This document shows, one piece after another, positions 43,473-54,731 of a DNA stretch of 64,000 bases; the first letter of the stretch is position 1, and every line of letters begins with the position of its first letter. Below the pieces are notes generated by a model. The model searched no databases and was not told the origin of the DNA. It saw only the letters and a program-made list of their open reading frames with translations. This DNA is from Chrysemys picta bellii. Taxonomy: Eukaryota > Chordata > Testudines > Emydidae. A program made the position numbers and the translations under genes. The stretch is taken from NCBI RefSeq assembly GCF_011386835.1, contig NC_088796.1:27111011-27175010 (forward strand), read 5' to 3'.

Positions 43473-45476
43473 TCATCCCCACCATAAATTTATCAAGCTT
43501 AGTCTTGAAGCCAGATATATCTTTTGCCCCACTGCTCCCCTTGGAAGGCTGTTCCAGAATTTCACTCCTCTGATGGTTAGAAACCTTTGTCTAATTTCAA
43601 GTCTAAACTTCCTGATGGACAGTTTATATCCATTTGTTCTTGTGTCCACATTGGTACTGAGCTTAAATAATTCCTCTCCCTCCCTAGTATTTATTCTTCT
43701 GATATATTTATAGACAGCAATCATATCTTCCCATAGCCTTCTTTTGGTTAGGCTAAACTAGCCATGCTCTTTGAGTCTCCTTTCATAAGACAGGTTTGCC
43801 ATTCCTCAGATCATCCTAGCAGCCCTTCTCTGTACCTGTTCCAGTTTGAATTCATCCTTCTTAAACATGGGAGACCAGAACTGCACACAATATTCCAGAT
43901 GAGGTCTCACCAGTGCCTTGTATAATGGTACTAACACCTCCTTATCTCTACTGGAAATACCTCGCCTGATGCATCCCAAGACCGCATTAGCTTTTTTCAT
44001 GGCCATATCACATTGGCTGCTCATAGTCATCCTGTGATCAACCAATACTCCGAGGTCTTTCTCCTTCTCTGTTACTTCCAACTGATGCATCCCCAGCTTA
44101 TAACAAAAATTCTTGTTGTTAATCCCTAAATGCATGACCTTGCACTTTTCACTATTCAATTTCATCCTATTACTATTACTCCAGTTTACAAGATCATCCA
44201 GATCTTCCTGTATGATATCCCAGTCCTTCTTTGTATTGGCAGTACCTCCCAGCTTTGTGTCATCCGCATTAGCACATTCCCACTTTTTGTGCTAAGGTCA
44301 GTAATAAAAAGATTAAATAAGATTGCTTCCAAAACCAATCTCTGAGGAACTCCTCTAGTAACCTCCCTCCAGCCTGACAGTTCACCTTTCAGTACGACCT
44401 GTTGTTGTCTCTTCTTTAACCAGTTTCTCATCCACCTTTCAATTTTCATATTGATCCCCATCTTTTCCAATTTAGCTAATAATTCCCCATGTGGAACTGT
44501 ATCAAATGCCTTACTGAAATCGAGGTAAATTAGATGCACTGCATTTCCTTTTTCTAAATAATCTGTTACCTTCTTAAAAAAGAAGATCAGGTTGGTTTGG
44601 CACGATCTACCTTTTGTAAAACCATGTTGTATTTTGTCCCAATTACCATTAACCTCAATGTCCTTAACTACTTTCTCCTTCAACATTTTTTCCAAGACCT
44701 TGACACTACAGATGTCAAACAAACAGGCCTGTAGTTACCCGGATCACTTTTTTTCCCTTTCTTAAAAATAGGAACTATGTTAGCAATTCTCCAGTCATAT
44801 GGTACAACCCCTGAGTTTACAGATTCATTAAAAATTCTTGCTAAGGGGCTTGCAATTTCATGTGCCAGTTCCTTTAATATTCTTGGATGAAGATTATCTG
44901 GGCCCCCCGATTTAGTCCCATTAAACTGTTCGAGATTGGCGTCTATCTCGGATGTGGTAATATCTACCTGCATATCCTCGTTCCTATTTGGCATCCTACC
45001 ATTATCCCTAAGCTCCTCATTAAAGACTGAGGCAAAGTATTTGTTTAGATATTGGGCCATGCCTAGATTATCCTTAACCTCCACTCCATCCTCAGTTTTT
45101 AGTGGTCCCACTTCTTCTTTCTTTGTCTTCTTATTTATACGGCTATAGAACCTTTTACTACTGGTTTTAATTCCCTTTGCAAGGTCCAACTCTACATGGC
45201 TTTTGGCCTTTCTCACTTTATCCCTACATGTTCTGACCTCAATAAGGTAGCTTTCCTTGCTGATCCCTCCCATCTTCCACTCCTTGTAGTACAGGACACC
45301 CCAAGCACTATCCCAGGGGAGATTCTAGTTGCTTTCTTCCCCAATGTGATTTTTGCCCAGACAGACTCTGTCTTATCCATTCCATCCCTTCTTATTTCTT
45401 TACAGTCCATCTCATCATTGATATACAATGCTACTCCACCACCTTTGCCTTTATTTCTGTCTTTCCTAAACAGCAC
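43473..45476 (-). pseudogene. CR1 ORF2: endonuclease and reverse transcriptase, broken
   Basis: Pieces from 5' to 3' on the minus strand: 45213-45476 has the APE-type endonuclease middle (GGGVALYINDEMDCKEI, ESVWAKI). 44680-45273 has the linker and fingers (CRDKVRKAKSHVELDLAKGI, NYRPVCLTSVV). 44186-44722 has the palm (QHGFTKGRSCQTNL, YLDFSKAFDTVPHGELL, GVPQ). A frameshift then moves the ADDTK catalytic box out of this frame at about 44270. 43806-44165 and 43473-43724 give the thumb and end (VRPHLEYCVQFWSP, WNSLP). The endonuclease jumps directly to the linker, so roughly 150 to 170 codons, including the D-F-N and S-D-H catalytic boxes, are missing. Confidence 0.85.
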
Positions 45477-45795
45477 ATACCCTTAAATACCTGTACTCCA
45501 GTCATGACTGCTATTCTACCATGTTTCTGTTATCCCTATAATATCTGGTTTCACTTCCTGCACCAGTAACTCTATTTCCTCCATTTTGTCACTGAGGTTC
45601 CTCGCATTGGTGTACAAACATCTCAATTTTTGCTGTTTGGCTTTACCCGATTAGGCCCAGACATTCTACTGCCAGTATCACTTATTAGACTGGTATCTAC
45701 ACTACCCTCCCTGCTTATGTCCATTCTCCTACCCATGGCTGTATCCTTTCTGACTACGTTTTCTTCCCTCTCAATGTTAAAATCCGGCATGGAGA

Positions 45796-46244
45796 TTACC
45801 TGGACATCTCCCAACTATCTCCCCCCAATTCCTTGTTTAAAGCTCTCTTAATCAGTTGTGGCAGCCTCCATCCTAGAAGTCTATTTCCCTCCGTACTCAG
45901 GTGAAGTCCATCCCAAGAGAACAGTCCTCTGTCCATGAATGCCTCCCAGTGGCCATACATTCCAAAGCCCTCCTTATAGCACCACTGCCTGAGCCATCTG
46001 TTGATCGTCATAATCTTGTCATACCTTTGTTGCCCTTCTCTAGAAACAGGCAGAATCCCACTGAAGATCACCTGAGCCTCGATTTCCTTAAGCGTCTTCC
46101 CCGGCCTGGCATAGTCTACCTTGATACGTTCCAGCGAGAATCTAGCCATATCATTTGTTCCCACATGAAGGACAATCAGTGGATTCTTTCCTGCTCCCGT
46201 TAGGATCCTCTTCAGCCTCAGGTCCACATCCCATATCTTAGCAC
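45796..46244 (-). pseudogene. CR1 ORF1 esterase domain (SGNH/GDSL-like), N-truncated
   Basis: Minus-strand frame with VLHVGTNDMA and, near its end, SWDGLHLSTEGNRLLGWRL. These match the G-x-N-D and D-x-x-H blocks of SGNH hydrolases, as described for the esterase domain of CR1 ORF1. The N-terminal part with the catalytic serine block and any PHD-type finger is lost at the insertion boundary; the first residues of the open frame belong to the junction. The esterase role in CR1 is not settled; lipid or membrane contact has been proposed. Confidence 0.8.
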
Positions 46245-46254
46245 CCAGCAGACA

Positions 46255-46525
46255 GCACACCCTTGGTTAATTTTCTTTTTTGGTGGTCCAGTTCTGTAGT
46301 TTCTGTATTGGAGTGTTGCTCTTTTAAGACTTCTGAAAGCATGCCCCACACCTCATCCCTCTCAGATTTTGGAAGGTACTTCAGATTCTTAAACCTTGGG
46401 TTGAGTGCTGTAGCTATCTTTAGAAATCTCACATTGGTACCTTCTTTTGTCAAATCTGCAGTGAAAGTGTTGTTAAAACGAACAACATATGCTGGGTCAT
46501 CATCCGAGATTACAATTCTCCCCAA
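46255..46525 (-). pseudogene. hAT transposase, central part (before the CR1 insertion)
   Basis: The minus strand reads IATALNPRFKNLKYLPKSER followed by DEVWGMLSEVLKE, a block that precedes the dimerisation domain in ZBED-like hAT transposases (ALDPRFK..L). The frame runs into the CR1 at the target duplication and resumes at 43001 on the other side. The N-terminal BED finger and the first catalytic part are missing. Confidence 0.75.
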
Positions 46526-46576
46526 AGAGTTCAGTCACAAATTTAATTAACAAATTCTTTTTTTAAACGAGCATCA

Positions 46577-46789
46577 TCAGCATGGAAGCATGTCCTCTGG
46601 AATGGTGGCCAAAGCATGAAGGGGCATATGAATGTTTAGCGTATCTGTCACGTAAATACCTTGCAATGGTACAAAAGTGCCATGCAAATGCCTGTTCTCA
46701 CCTTCAGGGAACATTGTAAATAAGAAGCGGGCAACATTATCTCCCATAAATGTAAACAAACATGTTTGTCTTAGTGATTGGCTAAACAA
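46577..46789 (+). pseudogene. Second, inverted copy of the hAT C-terminus
   Basis: On the plus strand the right arm reads ACPLEWWPKHEGAYECLAYL then SRKYLAM, a recognisable start of the hAT dimerisation domain (LEWW........L..KYLA), followed by stops. It corresponds to the left-arm sequence that encodes the true C-terminus on the other strand. So coding sequence is part of the inverted arm. Confidence 0.65.
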
Positions 46790-47189
46790 GAAGTAGGACT
46801 GAGTGGACTTGCAGGAACTAAAGTTTTACATTGTTTTATTTTTGAGTGCAGTTATTTTTTGTACATAATTCTACATTTTGTAAGTTGAACTTTCATGATA
46901 AAGAGATTGCACTTCAGTACTTGTATGAGGTGAATTGAAAAATACTATTTCTTTATCACTTTTACAGTGCACATGTTTGTAATAAAAAATAAAGTGACCA
47001 CTGTACACTTTGTATTCTGTGTTGTAATAGAAATCAATATATTTGAAAATGTAGAAAAACATCCAAAAATATTTAATAAATTTCAATTGGTATTCTATTG
47101 TTTAACAGTGCCATTTAAAAGGGTGGTTAATTACGATGACTTTTTTTGAGTTAATGGCATGAGTTAACTGCGATTAATCGACAGCCCTA

Positions 47190-49015
47190 GGCCTAATATC
47201 TGACACACCAACTTTGATTCATTTATCTTCCACTTTTACCAAACATAGTCCTTAGTCATATCAGCATGGGCTTTACTGTTTGGAGTAATGTAGTCTTACT
47301 GTCTGGTTCTCTTGCACCTGTTTATAACTTTCATTACTGAAAGTAAATTAACCTACTTTACAGCAATGTTTTTTATTATATATTATATGAAAGTTCACAA
47401 GGTGGTACAATACTTTTTACAAATGAGGCTACAATTAGGGTAAACTTGTAGCCTCAAATATTCCAACTGTGACCACAAAATGACTGGTGTGCATGACTCT
47501 AGACACATTTGCCGTAGAACTTAGAAAGAATGTGGGAACGGGGAGTTAAAAGCTGGATCCTGACACTTGTTGGTCTCAGTTCCACAATTTCTACTGCATA
47601 AATAGAGAACAAATATCAATGCTCCTCTTCAGATACCCTGATGCATCCTGGCCCAGCAATACAGTCCAATACTACATCTAGTATCTGCTGGAGCAACTAA
47701 TTTTTGGCCCCAATACTTCAAGGTTCATTGTTTAAATACATTGCTCCAACAACAACAACAAAAATCTGAACACATCCGAACAACAATGATGCAAATCCGC
47801 CTTGCTAGATCCTGCCAGATTTTGGCTCAGTTTCCAAGATGCCACTACTTAAGAGAACATGTTTACCTGCTCCAGTGCATCTCAGAAATACAGACCTGGA
47901 TGCATCTGATCACAACAGCCCTGCAAAAACTCAGCTTTCTCATCTGGATCCTGTCAAATCATACCAAATTTTGGTCACAAATGCAACTGTACAGTCAAAA
48001 CAGAGGAAAGAAGTATTGCTTCTGCTGTCTCTCTCTCCTTCTCCCTCCTCCCCCACATTTACTTCAGCAAACCTCAGCATATCTGGGTGGAAGCAAGCAG
48101 CAAAAACTTCAATAGATCACCTGTATCCTGCTGGATCAGGCTAATTTTTGATTGCATGTCTTCCCCTAGTCCAGAGTAAACCAAATCCTGACATCAGTAC
48201 ATGTAGCTCATGCCTGAAGTAGATCATATACTAGCTCTCTTATTGCTGTAGAATCCCTTATGTTGGGCTACTGATTCCATCAGTATCAGTCACAGACCTG
48301 GACCCTGGCACTTTACCGACTGTGATATAGCTTGTCTTCCTCCACCTTGATGGGTATGGGGAGTGCAAGGACTTCACATATTTTAAGAGACACATGAACA
48401 TGTAATGCTCTTTTTTGTTTGGAATAAAAGCCTTCACAGGAGAATATTATTAATTACATAATGTCTTTCCTGTTTGGGTAATAATGCATGGGGTTAGGTT
48501 TCTAAAGAGCTTTGTATGTATCAGAGAAACAAGAACTAAGTAATGACTTAAGTACAACTTTATGTGCCTAGCAGATCTGAATGGTATCAGTTCATTTCTT
48601 ACATAAGCATTTTTTAAAAGCCTGTTATTTACCCATTAACCACAACAGCTCAGTAGATGCTTTCTCTCACTCTCATGAAGATATATATATATATATACAC
48701 ACAGAAAAAGACTGCATATGTAAAAAAGATTGGCTACTTTGTAGAACTCAGTACTTCAACTGTGTATTTTTTCAAAATACTAAGAGTTAGCGGGTCATAA
48801 TATGCACTAATCAATGCCATATTTAATTTCTTAAGGGGTCTATTCAGTCCCAGGCTGCCTCAGTGGATGCTACTCCACAGAATCTCTGTGAGCCTCCAAA
48901 TATGTACTAAGAACAGGGGTTGCTGCCTATTCTGAGGAGGGACATTTCCTCCTGGAAGTAGCCACTTCAGTCAAATTTCAGCTGCATACAGTTGACTTCC
49001 AAGTGGAGGAGTCAG
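47190..49015. other. Unique non-coding sequence
   Basis: A short CAA run at 47748-47762 and an AT/AC run at 48681-48702. No supported gene. Confidence 0.5.
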
Positions 49016-49190
49016 ATGCAGAAAGCTAGGAGTCAGGAGATGAGGGATCTAAACACAAATTTGATCATGGGCTCACCTTAGATAAGTCATTTAGCTCCCA
49101 AGCCTGAGCTTCCTTGCCTGTAAAAGTGAGAGAATGGGAGCATTCGATGAGAGATGCTGTACAAATCCAAACAATTGTTATTTTACTATC
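49016..49190 (+). repeat. MIR-like ancient tRNA SINE
   Basis: Order of blocks: CTAGGAGTCAGGAGATGAGG, then TTAGATAAGTCATTTAGCTC, a TGCCTGTAAAA block and GATGCTGTACAAATCC before an AT-rich end. This is the tRNA-derived head, core and tail pattern of MIR/AmnSINE-like elements. Highly diverged. Confidence 0.55.
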
Positions 49191-49835
49191 CCAAAGGTCC
49201 TGTTGAATGGTAAATTCTTTCCTGGCTGTCTAGCAGTCAGTGAAGAACATTAGGAAAGCCATAGAACTGAAGCATGTTTCTCCAGCCGACAGCTCCATAA
49301 TGATCCTTTTGGCTCAAAGGTCTCCCTCTTCACCACTGGAAATTGGGTGGAGGAATGAGCCTTCAACATAGATACGGGGAGACCAGCAAGAAACTGGGAA
49401 ACGTTCCCCTTCCCCCCCCCCATCTAGGTGAGATTCCGCCAACAGATGGAATGAGGAAGCTGCCTTTGTCAGTCAGGGCAGGAGAGGCCTCCACTCATCT
49501 TTAACTATAGGTATGATATGTCACCTTTTATTTAATTTAAGACAAACAAAAGACGACAACACTACCATAACAGAGCCATCCTTGTCTCCACACTCTCACC
49601 ATACCAGGGGAGCTGACTATAGGCATAGGAGTCGTAACTTCCAGTCCTGGGAGGTAATAAAGATGGCTTAAATGAGCCAAGCCACAAGTAAATTGCAAAC
49701 ATCTGCAGCATGGTTAGACTAGCATTTACAGTCATGTTAGTTAACTAATGTTCATTGGCAATCAGTCAATTCAAGTTATAAGAAGGCCACACTCTCTAGT
49801 CTAGATATATCCTTAGTAGCATAAGTGTGAATTAG
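49191..49835. other. Non-coding stretch, no gene seen
   Basis: No supported reading frame or repeat. Confidence 0.5.
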
Positions 49836-50012
49836 GGATGTAAAATGTTAACTGGTTACTTGATAAGCATCTGTCTTACCGGTAATGTATTCAGTTAATG
49901 GTTAAATGTCTAATGTGCACATTAAAAACACCGCAGCAATACCATTTCATAGTGTATGTGGAACTAGGTTCCGCATTGTTAGGAGTCGGAACGATTGCTA
50001 TGGAACTGACAT

Positions 50013-50124
50013 CATAGGCACGGGAACTAGGAGTGCGGGGGTGCCTGCAGAACCCCCACATTTTACATGGGGTCCCGGCTGCCAGGCCCAGGCTCCCACT
50101 ATTAAAAATGTTCCAGTGCCACTG
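50013..50124. mobile_element. Small hAT-like MITE, 112 bases
   Basis: Ends CATAGGCACGGGAACTAG and, in reverse, CAGTGGCACTGGAACATT, which match at most positions. No clear target duplication. It interrupts the non-coding end of the hAT element. Confidence 0.55.
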
Positions 50125-50285
50125 GTTCACACTGAATCTATCATACATATATATTATCTTTATCAAGTGCCTTTATTAACAAAAACAGCCAGTCTTATGT
50201 GTAAAACCCACTTTTTTGTTTAACTTTCTACATATTATCCTTTAGCTGTCCAAAAATACAAAAAAGTCCGATTAGAATTTCAACT

Positions 50286-52025
50286 CTACTGCTGATTTTT
50301 GTTAAGAAAAAATAACATGTTTACATGCTCTGGTGTCAGTCTTGTGTGCAGCCGATTAGTAAGGCTAGCATTGGAAAACGCATGTTCTGCAGGCACAAAC
50401 GTTTCTGGAATGCACAGGTACTCTTTGCCAGTTTCCCAAGCCTTGGAAAATGCTTTGCATGGACCTTCCATCACTTCAATGGACTGCATTCCAATGAAGG
50501 ACAAGGCTCCCTGAAGTAATTTTCCAGTTCATTTTCTACTGCATTCTCCTTTTTGGCATAATCTCCACCTAAAAGCATCACTATAACACTCTTCTCAGTT
50601 TCACGCATTTTTTTTTGGCACTGGCTGTATCGGCTGATCCGGTTCAGCACTAGCACTCGGAAGTTCTTCTATTTCTAACATCGATGCAAGTTGCAGATGC
50701 TTTGAGTTACCAGCAATCTGGACAACAGGCGAAAGAAACCACATGTGTTTATGGTGTGGATCTAACAAGGAAGCAATAAGTGCAGGTTCGGCAGTTATGG
50801 CAGGATTGTTGGGTTTCATGCAATGTTTCAGAGAGTGACGAACAGCAGCCTTGAAATCAGAAACGTTTCCATTTTCGACAGGAACTTTGCTTCTGAGGTG
50901 AGTTTGGACAAGACTTGCAAATTGGATAAATACTTGAAATTGACACTGACTGTTCAGCAGACATGGCAGTTGTAGCACATTTTAAAGTGGAAAGTAGTGT
51001 TAAGATGTCCTCTGTTAATTGCCAGTGCTCACCTTGCAGCTGAATCGTTCGGGCATCAGATTGTTTTGTTACAGAGCTATCTGAAAGCGCACAGTTGTTA
51101 TAGCCCACCTTTGCTCACAGGGTCTTTCGAACACGTCATATACTGAATTCCAGTGAGTTTTACGTGACTGGATCAGGCAGTGTCGCTTAACCTGAAGCTG
51201 TGTTTGTTTTCTTTCAAGTGCTTTTGCAGCCACAGTGCTGTGGTGGAAGTGTGCAACTAGTCTACTTGCAGCTGCAACAGCATGATCCACACTACTTGAA
51301 GAAAACCCAGCATTTATGGCTAGCTGCAAAGTATGGGCAAAACAAATGACAGATTCCCACGTAACATACCTCGGTGTGTTGGAAAGCAGAATGTTGCTTG
51401 TATTATTGTGTACGCACGCCAAGACATGGCCTGCCAGACCCCATCATTCCACTGTAGTGTTTAATTTTTCAGCAAGGTTTTCCGTTGTATGTTCTGCCAT
51501 ACTTTCGGTTTCTAGAATTGCAGATCAAAGCTCCCAATTTTCAATATAATGGCAAGTGATAGTCTAGTAGCTTTCTCTAGTTAATACTGTCTAGCAGTCA
51601 TGGCGTTTTTCAATTTTTCCCAGACAGACTTCACACAGTCTTCATAGCTCTTCTCGTCTCAAGGTTATAGTCTTGTCTCACAGGCACACAGTATTCAGGT
51701 TCTACAAAACTCATCAATGCATGAAAACCTGTACCCTCAATGACATTTACAGACAGCATATCTATAGTGATCATGGTGCACAACAACTCTGTTAGTTTTT
51801 TGTCACGTTGTGTGTTGCATTTTCTTGAACTGCCAGAAACAAACGCTGTCAACGTTGTTTGATTTTTGCCTTTTTTCCCCACATGAAACAGAGGGATGTT
51901 TCAGCTTCAAATGGTTCAGCATTGCTCCGGTGCTGTTTGCACACCTCAGCTCTGAATTACACAGTTTACATTTAACGGTGTGTTCTGTTACTTTTGTGAA
52001 ATGATTCCAGGCATTACTCCTTTTC
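50286..52025 (-). pseudogene. ZBED-like hAT transposase, frameshifted
   Basis: On the minus strand, from 52025: a BED zinc finger (AWNHFTKVTEHTVKCKLC, then NHLKLKHPSV), i.e. C-x2-C and H-x4-H with the aromatic pair before it. Then 51631-51882 (KKGKNQTTLTAFV, VEPEYCVPVRQ), 51069-51422 (WESVICFAHTLQLAINAGF, a block with the CAHTL.L motif near a catalytic aspartate), 50601-50978 (LIASLLDPHHKHMWFL) and finally 50286-50504 (PETFVPAEHAFSNASLTNRL) corresponding to the dimerisation domain. Several frameshifts and stops separate these. The protein family cuts hAT termini; domesticated relatives are ZBED1 and ZBED4. Confidence 0.85.
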
Positions 52026-52078
52026 GATCACTCCATCTTCTCTATGGAACAGTATTACCAAAAATCACAATAATCTAC

Positions 52079-52400
52079 ATAGAATCTTAGAACTGGAAGG
52101 GACCTTGAGAGGTCATCTAGTCCATTCCCCTGCACTCATGGCAGGACTAATTAGCTAGACCATTCCTGACAGGTGTTTGTCTAACCTGGTCTTAAAAATC
52201 TCCAGTGATGGAGATTCCACAACCCCTCCATAGGCGATTTATGCTTAACCACCCTGACAATTAGGAAGTTTTCCTAATGTCCAACCTAAACCTTCCTTGC
52301 TACAATTTAAGCCTATTGCTTCTTGTCCTATCCTCAGAGGTTAAGAAAAACAATCTTCCTTCTCTCTGTAACAACCTTTTACATACTTGAAAACTGAAAG
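52079..52400 (-). mobile_element. CR1 LINE, 3' end
   Basis: Reverse-oriented CR1 3' end: ACTGGAAGGGACCTTGAGAG at about 52091, then GGAGATTCCACAACC and AATTTAAGCCTATTGCTTCT. About 320 bases, no coding part. It abuts the truncated hAT element. Confidence 0.9.
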
Positions 52401-52499
52401 AATGACATGGACCATGGAGCTGTAAGAAGAATAATTTAGGCAGGGCTAATCTGAGGTCTGCAAACCTAAGATCTTTGGGGTGGGGGCTGTCTTTTTGTT

Positions 52500-53460
52500 A
52501 TGTACTTGTACAACATGCAGCACAGTAGGGCTGTAAGGGGGTTGCTACTCACCACACATGCACCTCTTTCTGGCTGGGAATTAGCTCTTGCTCCACCTGG
52601 TGCCAGCTTCCATCAGTTGCTCACGCCGTGGCCGCTCTGTACCGCAGGGTGCTCATTCTTCATGACTCAGCCCTCCAGCTAGGTCACTATGTAGTTTCTC
52701 ACCTTCCAGGTCCTATAGGACAAACTGTCCGGTTGATTTTTCAAGTCTCTGGGTCTTGTGCCATTTTTCCAGCTGCTGGTAAGGGAACCCAGGTCTGCCT
52801 GGTACTCTGTTCCAGCCCAGAGAACCTATAACTAGAGATCCAGGTCTGCCTAGTCTCAGACCCTGTTGCTGTTTACCTGGGCTCCTTCCTACCCCACCTC
52901 TCTATCTCTTTGCCTATCTCTGGTTTACCTCTGGAAATTCCTCTGCTCCCCCTGGCTACTTCACCCTTCCTAACCTCTTACCAGACTGCCCAGTCCAGAA
53001 CAGGACCCCAGGGCTTACTTTCCCTTGGGGTCTCCTCCTTGTCCCCAGCCAATTCCCTTTTCCTTTAGGGAGTGACTGCAGATCCCTGTAGCCCCTTCAT
53101 ATTTTATAATCCTAACCCAGTTCCTCCCCCAGGTGGGCTTCATCTCCCATTAGGTTTTATCCAGTTCTGGTTCCACTCCAGGTGCAGAATATAAGGTTAA
53201 TTGGCCCCTCCTGGCCCATATTAACTTGCTCAGGGCTTGTCCTCCTCCTGTTGGGTGGACATGCCATCACAGGGGCCCTGATCTGCAACTGGCATCCGTA
53301 GATGCCACCCCCAGTACAAATAATATAACAATTCACTGAATCTTGGACACCAAATGTTTTCTGTAGATCACATTTTAACCAGTGAATGTGGGAAACTGTA
53401 CTTTGATCCATTATTAATTTTACACTATTGATCAATAAAGTATACAGTGTTACCCAGTAT
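52500..53460. repeat. LTR-like or unclassified pyrimidine-rich repeat
   Basis: About 0.95 kb of C- and T-rich sequence without coding frames, similar in style to 11565-13195. I cannot define termini; it could be a solo LTR in either orientation. Confidence 0.3.
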
Positions 53461-54060
53461 AAACTAGACTGAAAGGGTCATGTCCGTCTTATTACATCAG
53501 ATGTTATGTACTAAAGGAATTTTTCCCAGCAGAATTACTGGTAACATTTACATTTGTGTGTGAAATGCCATGTTCAGTGTTATGTCAGTGCTGCACTTAG
53601 GAGAGTAGGCAGGAGTGGCTGGCAATCTGCTTGCCCTATTCTCCCACAAAAACTGAAACCTTAGGAAGATAAAGGAAGTAGGGGCAACTTGAAAATTGGA
53701 GTCCTAAATCTCCACAGCCACCAGCTGGCCTATCCGAACTCAGTCAGCTCTATAAGAAGTCACAGTATGTGTTGGCAAGTACCCTTGGTTTTATCCATAT
53801 CATGTAAACTGTCTTGCAGTTTGGCACAACTATCAATCCCTGCTTAGGAGAAGTTTGGACTGGAGTAGCCAGTGGTGGTACAGGTTAGAACTGAGAGCCA
53901 TTTGGGGAAGTTTGCACAGTACTTGCCTAAACTGTGCCCTCGATGGATCATATGCTCCCCTTCCCATGCAAAAAACCCCAAAGAAGAGGAACACCTACCT
54001 TCCGCATTGCCTGGTGTTTAGGGGAACAGCTATTCTATCTAATCTTTCCTTTAGGATTGC
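53461..54060. other. Non-coding stretch, no gene seen
   Basis: No supported gene or named repeat. Confidence 0.5.
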
Positions 54061-54061
54061 T

Positions 54062-54204
54062 GGATTAGTAGTAAGAAGAACAGGAGTACTTGTCAAGTAT
54101 CAGAGGGGTAGCCGTGTTAGTCTGAATCTGTAAAAAGCAACAGAGGGTCCTGTGGCACCTTTGAGACTAACAGAAGTATTGGGAGCATAAGCTTTCGTGG
54201 GTAA
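54062..54204 (-). mobile_element. Inverted Penelope tail joined to the next copy
   Basis: Reading in reverse, this is a Penelope-like 3' tail (blocks TGTTAGTCTCAAAGGTGCCA and GACTAACACGGCTACCCC), of a subfamily different from the one that follows. It faces the opposite way and is fused to the plus-strand copy at 54205 without a gap. Confidence 0.7.
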
Positions 54205-54731
54205 TCATAATACTCAAAAACCAGTGGGAGAACACTTTAATCTGTCTGGTCATTCAATGACAGACCTGCGGGTGGCTATATTACAACAGAAAAACTTCAA
54301 AAACAGACTCCAATGAGAGACTGCTGAGCTAGAATTGATAGGCAAACTAGACACAATCAACTCAGGATTGAATAAGGACTGGGAATGGCTGAGTCATTAC
54401 AAACATTGAATCTATCTCCCCTTGTAAGTATTCTCACACTTCTTGTCAAACTGTCTGTACTGGGCTATCTTAATTATCACTTCAAAAGTTTTTTTTTTTT
54501 TCCTCTTACTTAATTGGCCTCTCAGAGTTGGTAAGACAACTTCCACCTGTTTATGCTCTCTGTATGTGTGTATATATATATCCTCAATATCTATTCCACT
54601 CTATATGCATCCGAAGAAGTGGGCTGTAGTCCACGAAAACTTATGCTCTAATAAATGTGTTAGTCTCTAAGGTGCCACAAGTACTCCTGTTCTTTTTGCG
54701 GATACAGACTAACACGGCTGCTACTCTGAAA
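54205..54731 (+). mobile_element. Penelope-like retroelement, 3' end
   Basis: Plus-strand copy of the family at 8712-9293. It begins inside the GIY-YIG C-terminus (TQKPVGEHFNLSGHS; the next block has a stop where the other copy has glutamate), continues through the 3' untranslated part with a T-run at 54488-54500, and ends with ACTCCTGTTCTTTTTGCGGA and the final AACACGGCTGCTACTCTGAA. Comparison of the two copies would date them. Confidence 0.8.

Larger units (their letters stand above)
43010..46244 (-). mobile_element. CR1 LINE, 3.2 kb, nearly full 3' half and part of ORF1
   Basis: The CR1 3' end is at 43010 (TCATAGACTTTAAGGTCAGA in reverse sense) and the truncated 5' end at 46244. An 8-base duplication CCAGCAGA is at 43002-43009 and 46245-46252, both inside the hAT transposase. 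ORF2 and ORF1 pieces follow below. It is the most complete LINE in the window but has frameshifts and a deletion. Confidence 0.9.
42420..47189. mobile_element. hAT transposon with long inverted arms, split by a CR1
   Basis: Termini are TAGGGCTGTCAA on the left and CGACAGCCCTA on the right. Flanking octamers CCACTAAT and GGCCTAAT share the last five bases, consistent with an aged hAT duplication. Unlike most hAT elements, the similarity between the ends continues inward for about 480 bases (42420-42900 against 46600-47189 in reverse), and includes part of the transposase 3' coding region. The transposase is on the minus strand and is interrupted by the CR1 at 43010-46244. Confidence 0.8.
49836..52060 (-). 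mobile_element. ZBED-type hAT transposon, one end missing
   Basis: The left terminus is TAGGGATGTAAAATGTTAAC at about 49836-49855, beside the C-terminal end of a minus-strand transposase. On the right the element ends shortly after the BED finger, where a CR1 tail begins (52079); no matching terminus or duplication is seen there. A small MITE (50013-50124) lies in its 3' untranslated part. Confidence 0.75.

Noticed and set aside
42420..47189. Reading the whole block as two separate hAT elements placed tail to tail
   Set aside because: Only one pair of outer termini with similar flanking octamers is seen, and the transposase is contiguous across the CR1. Still possible and stated as a refuting case.
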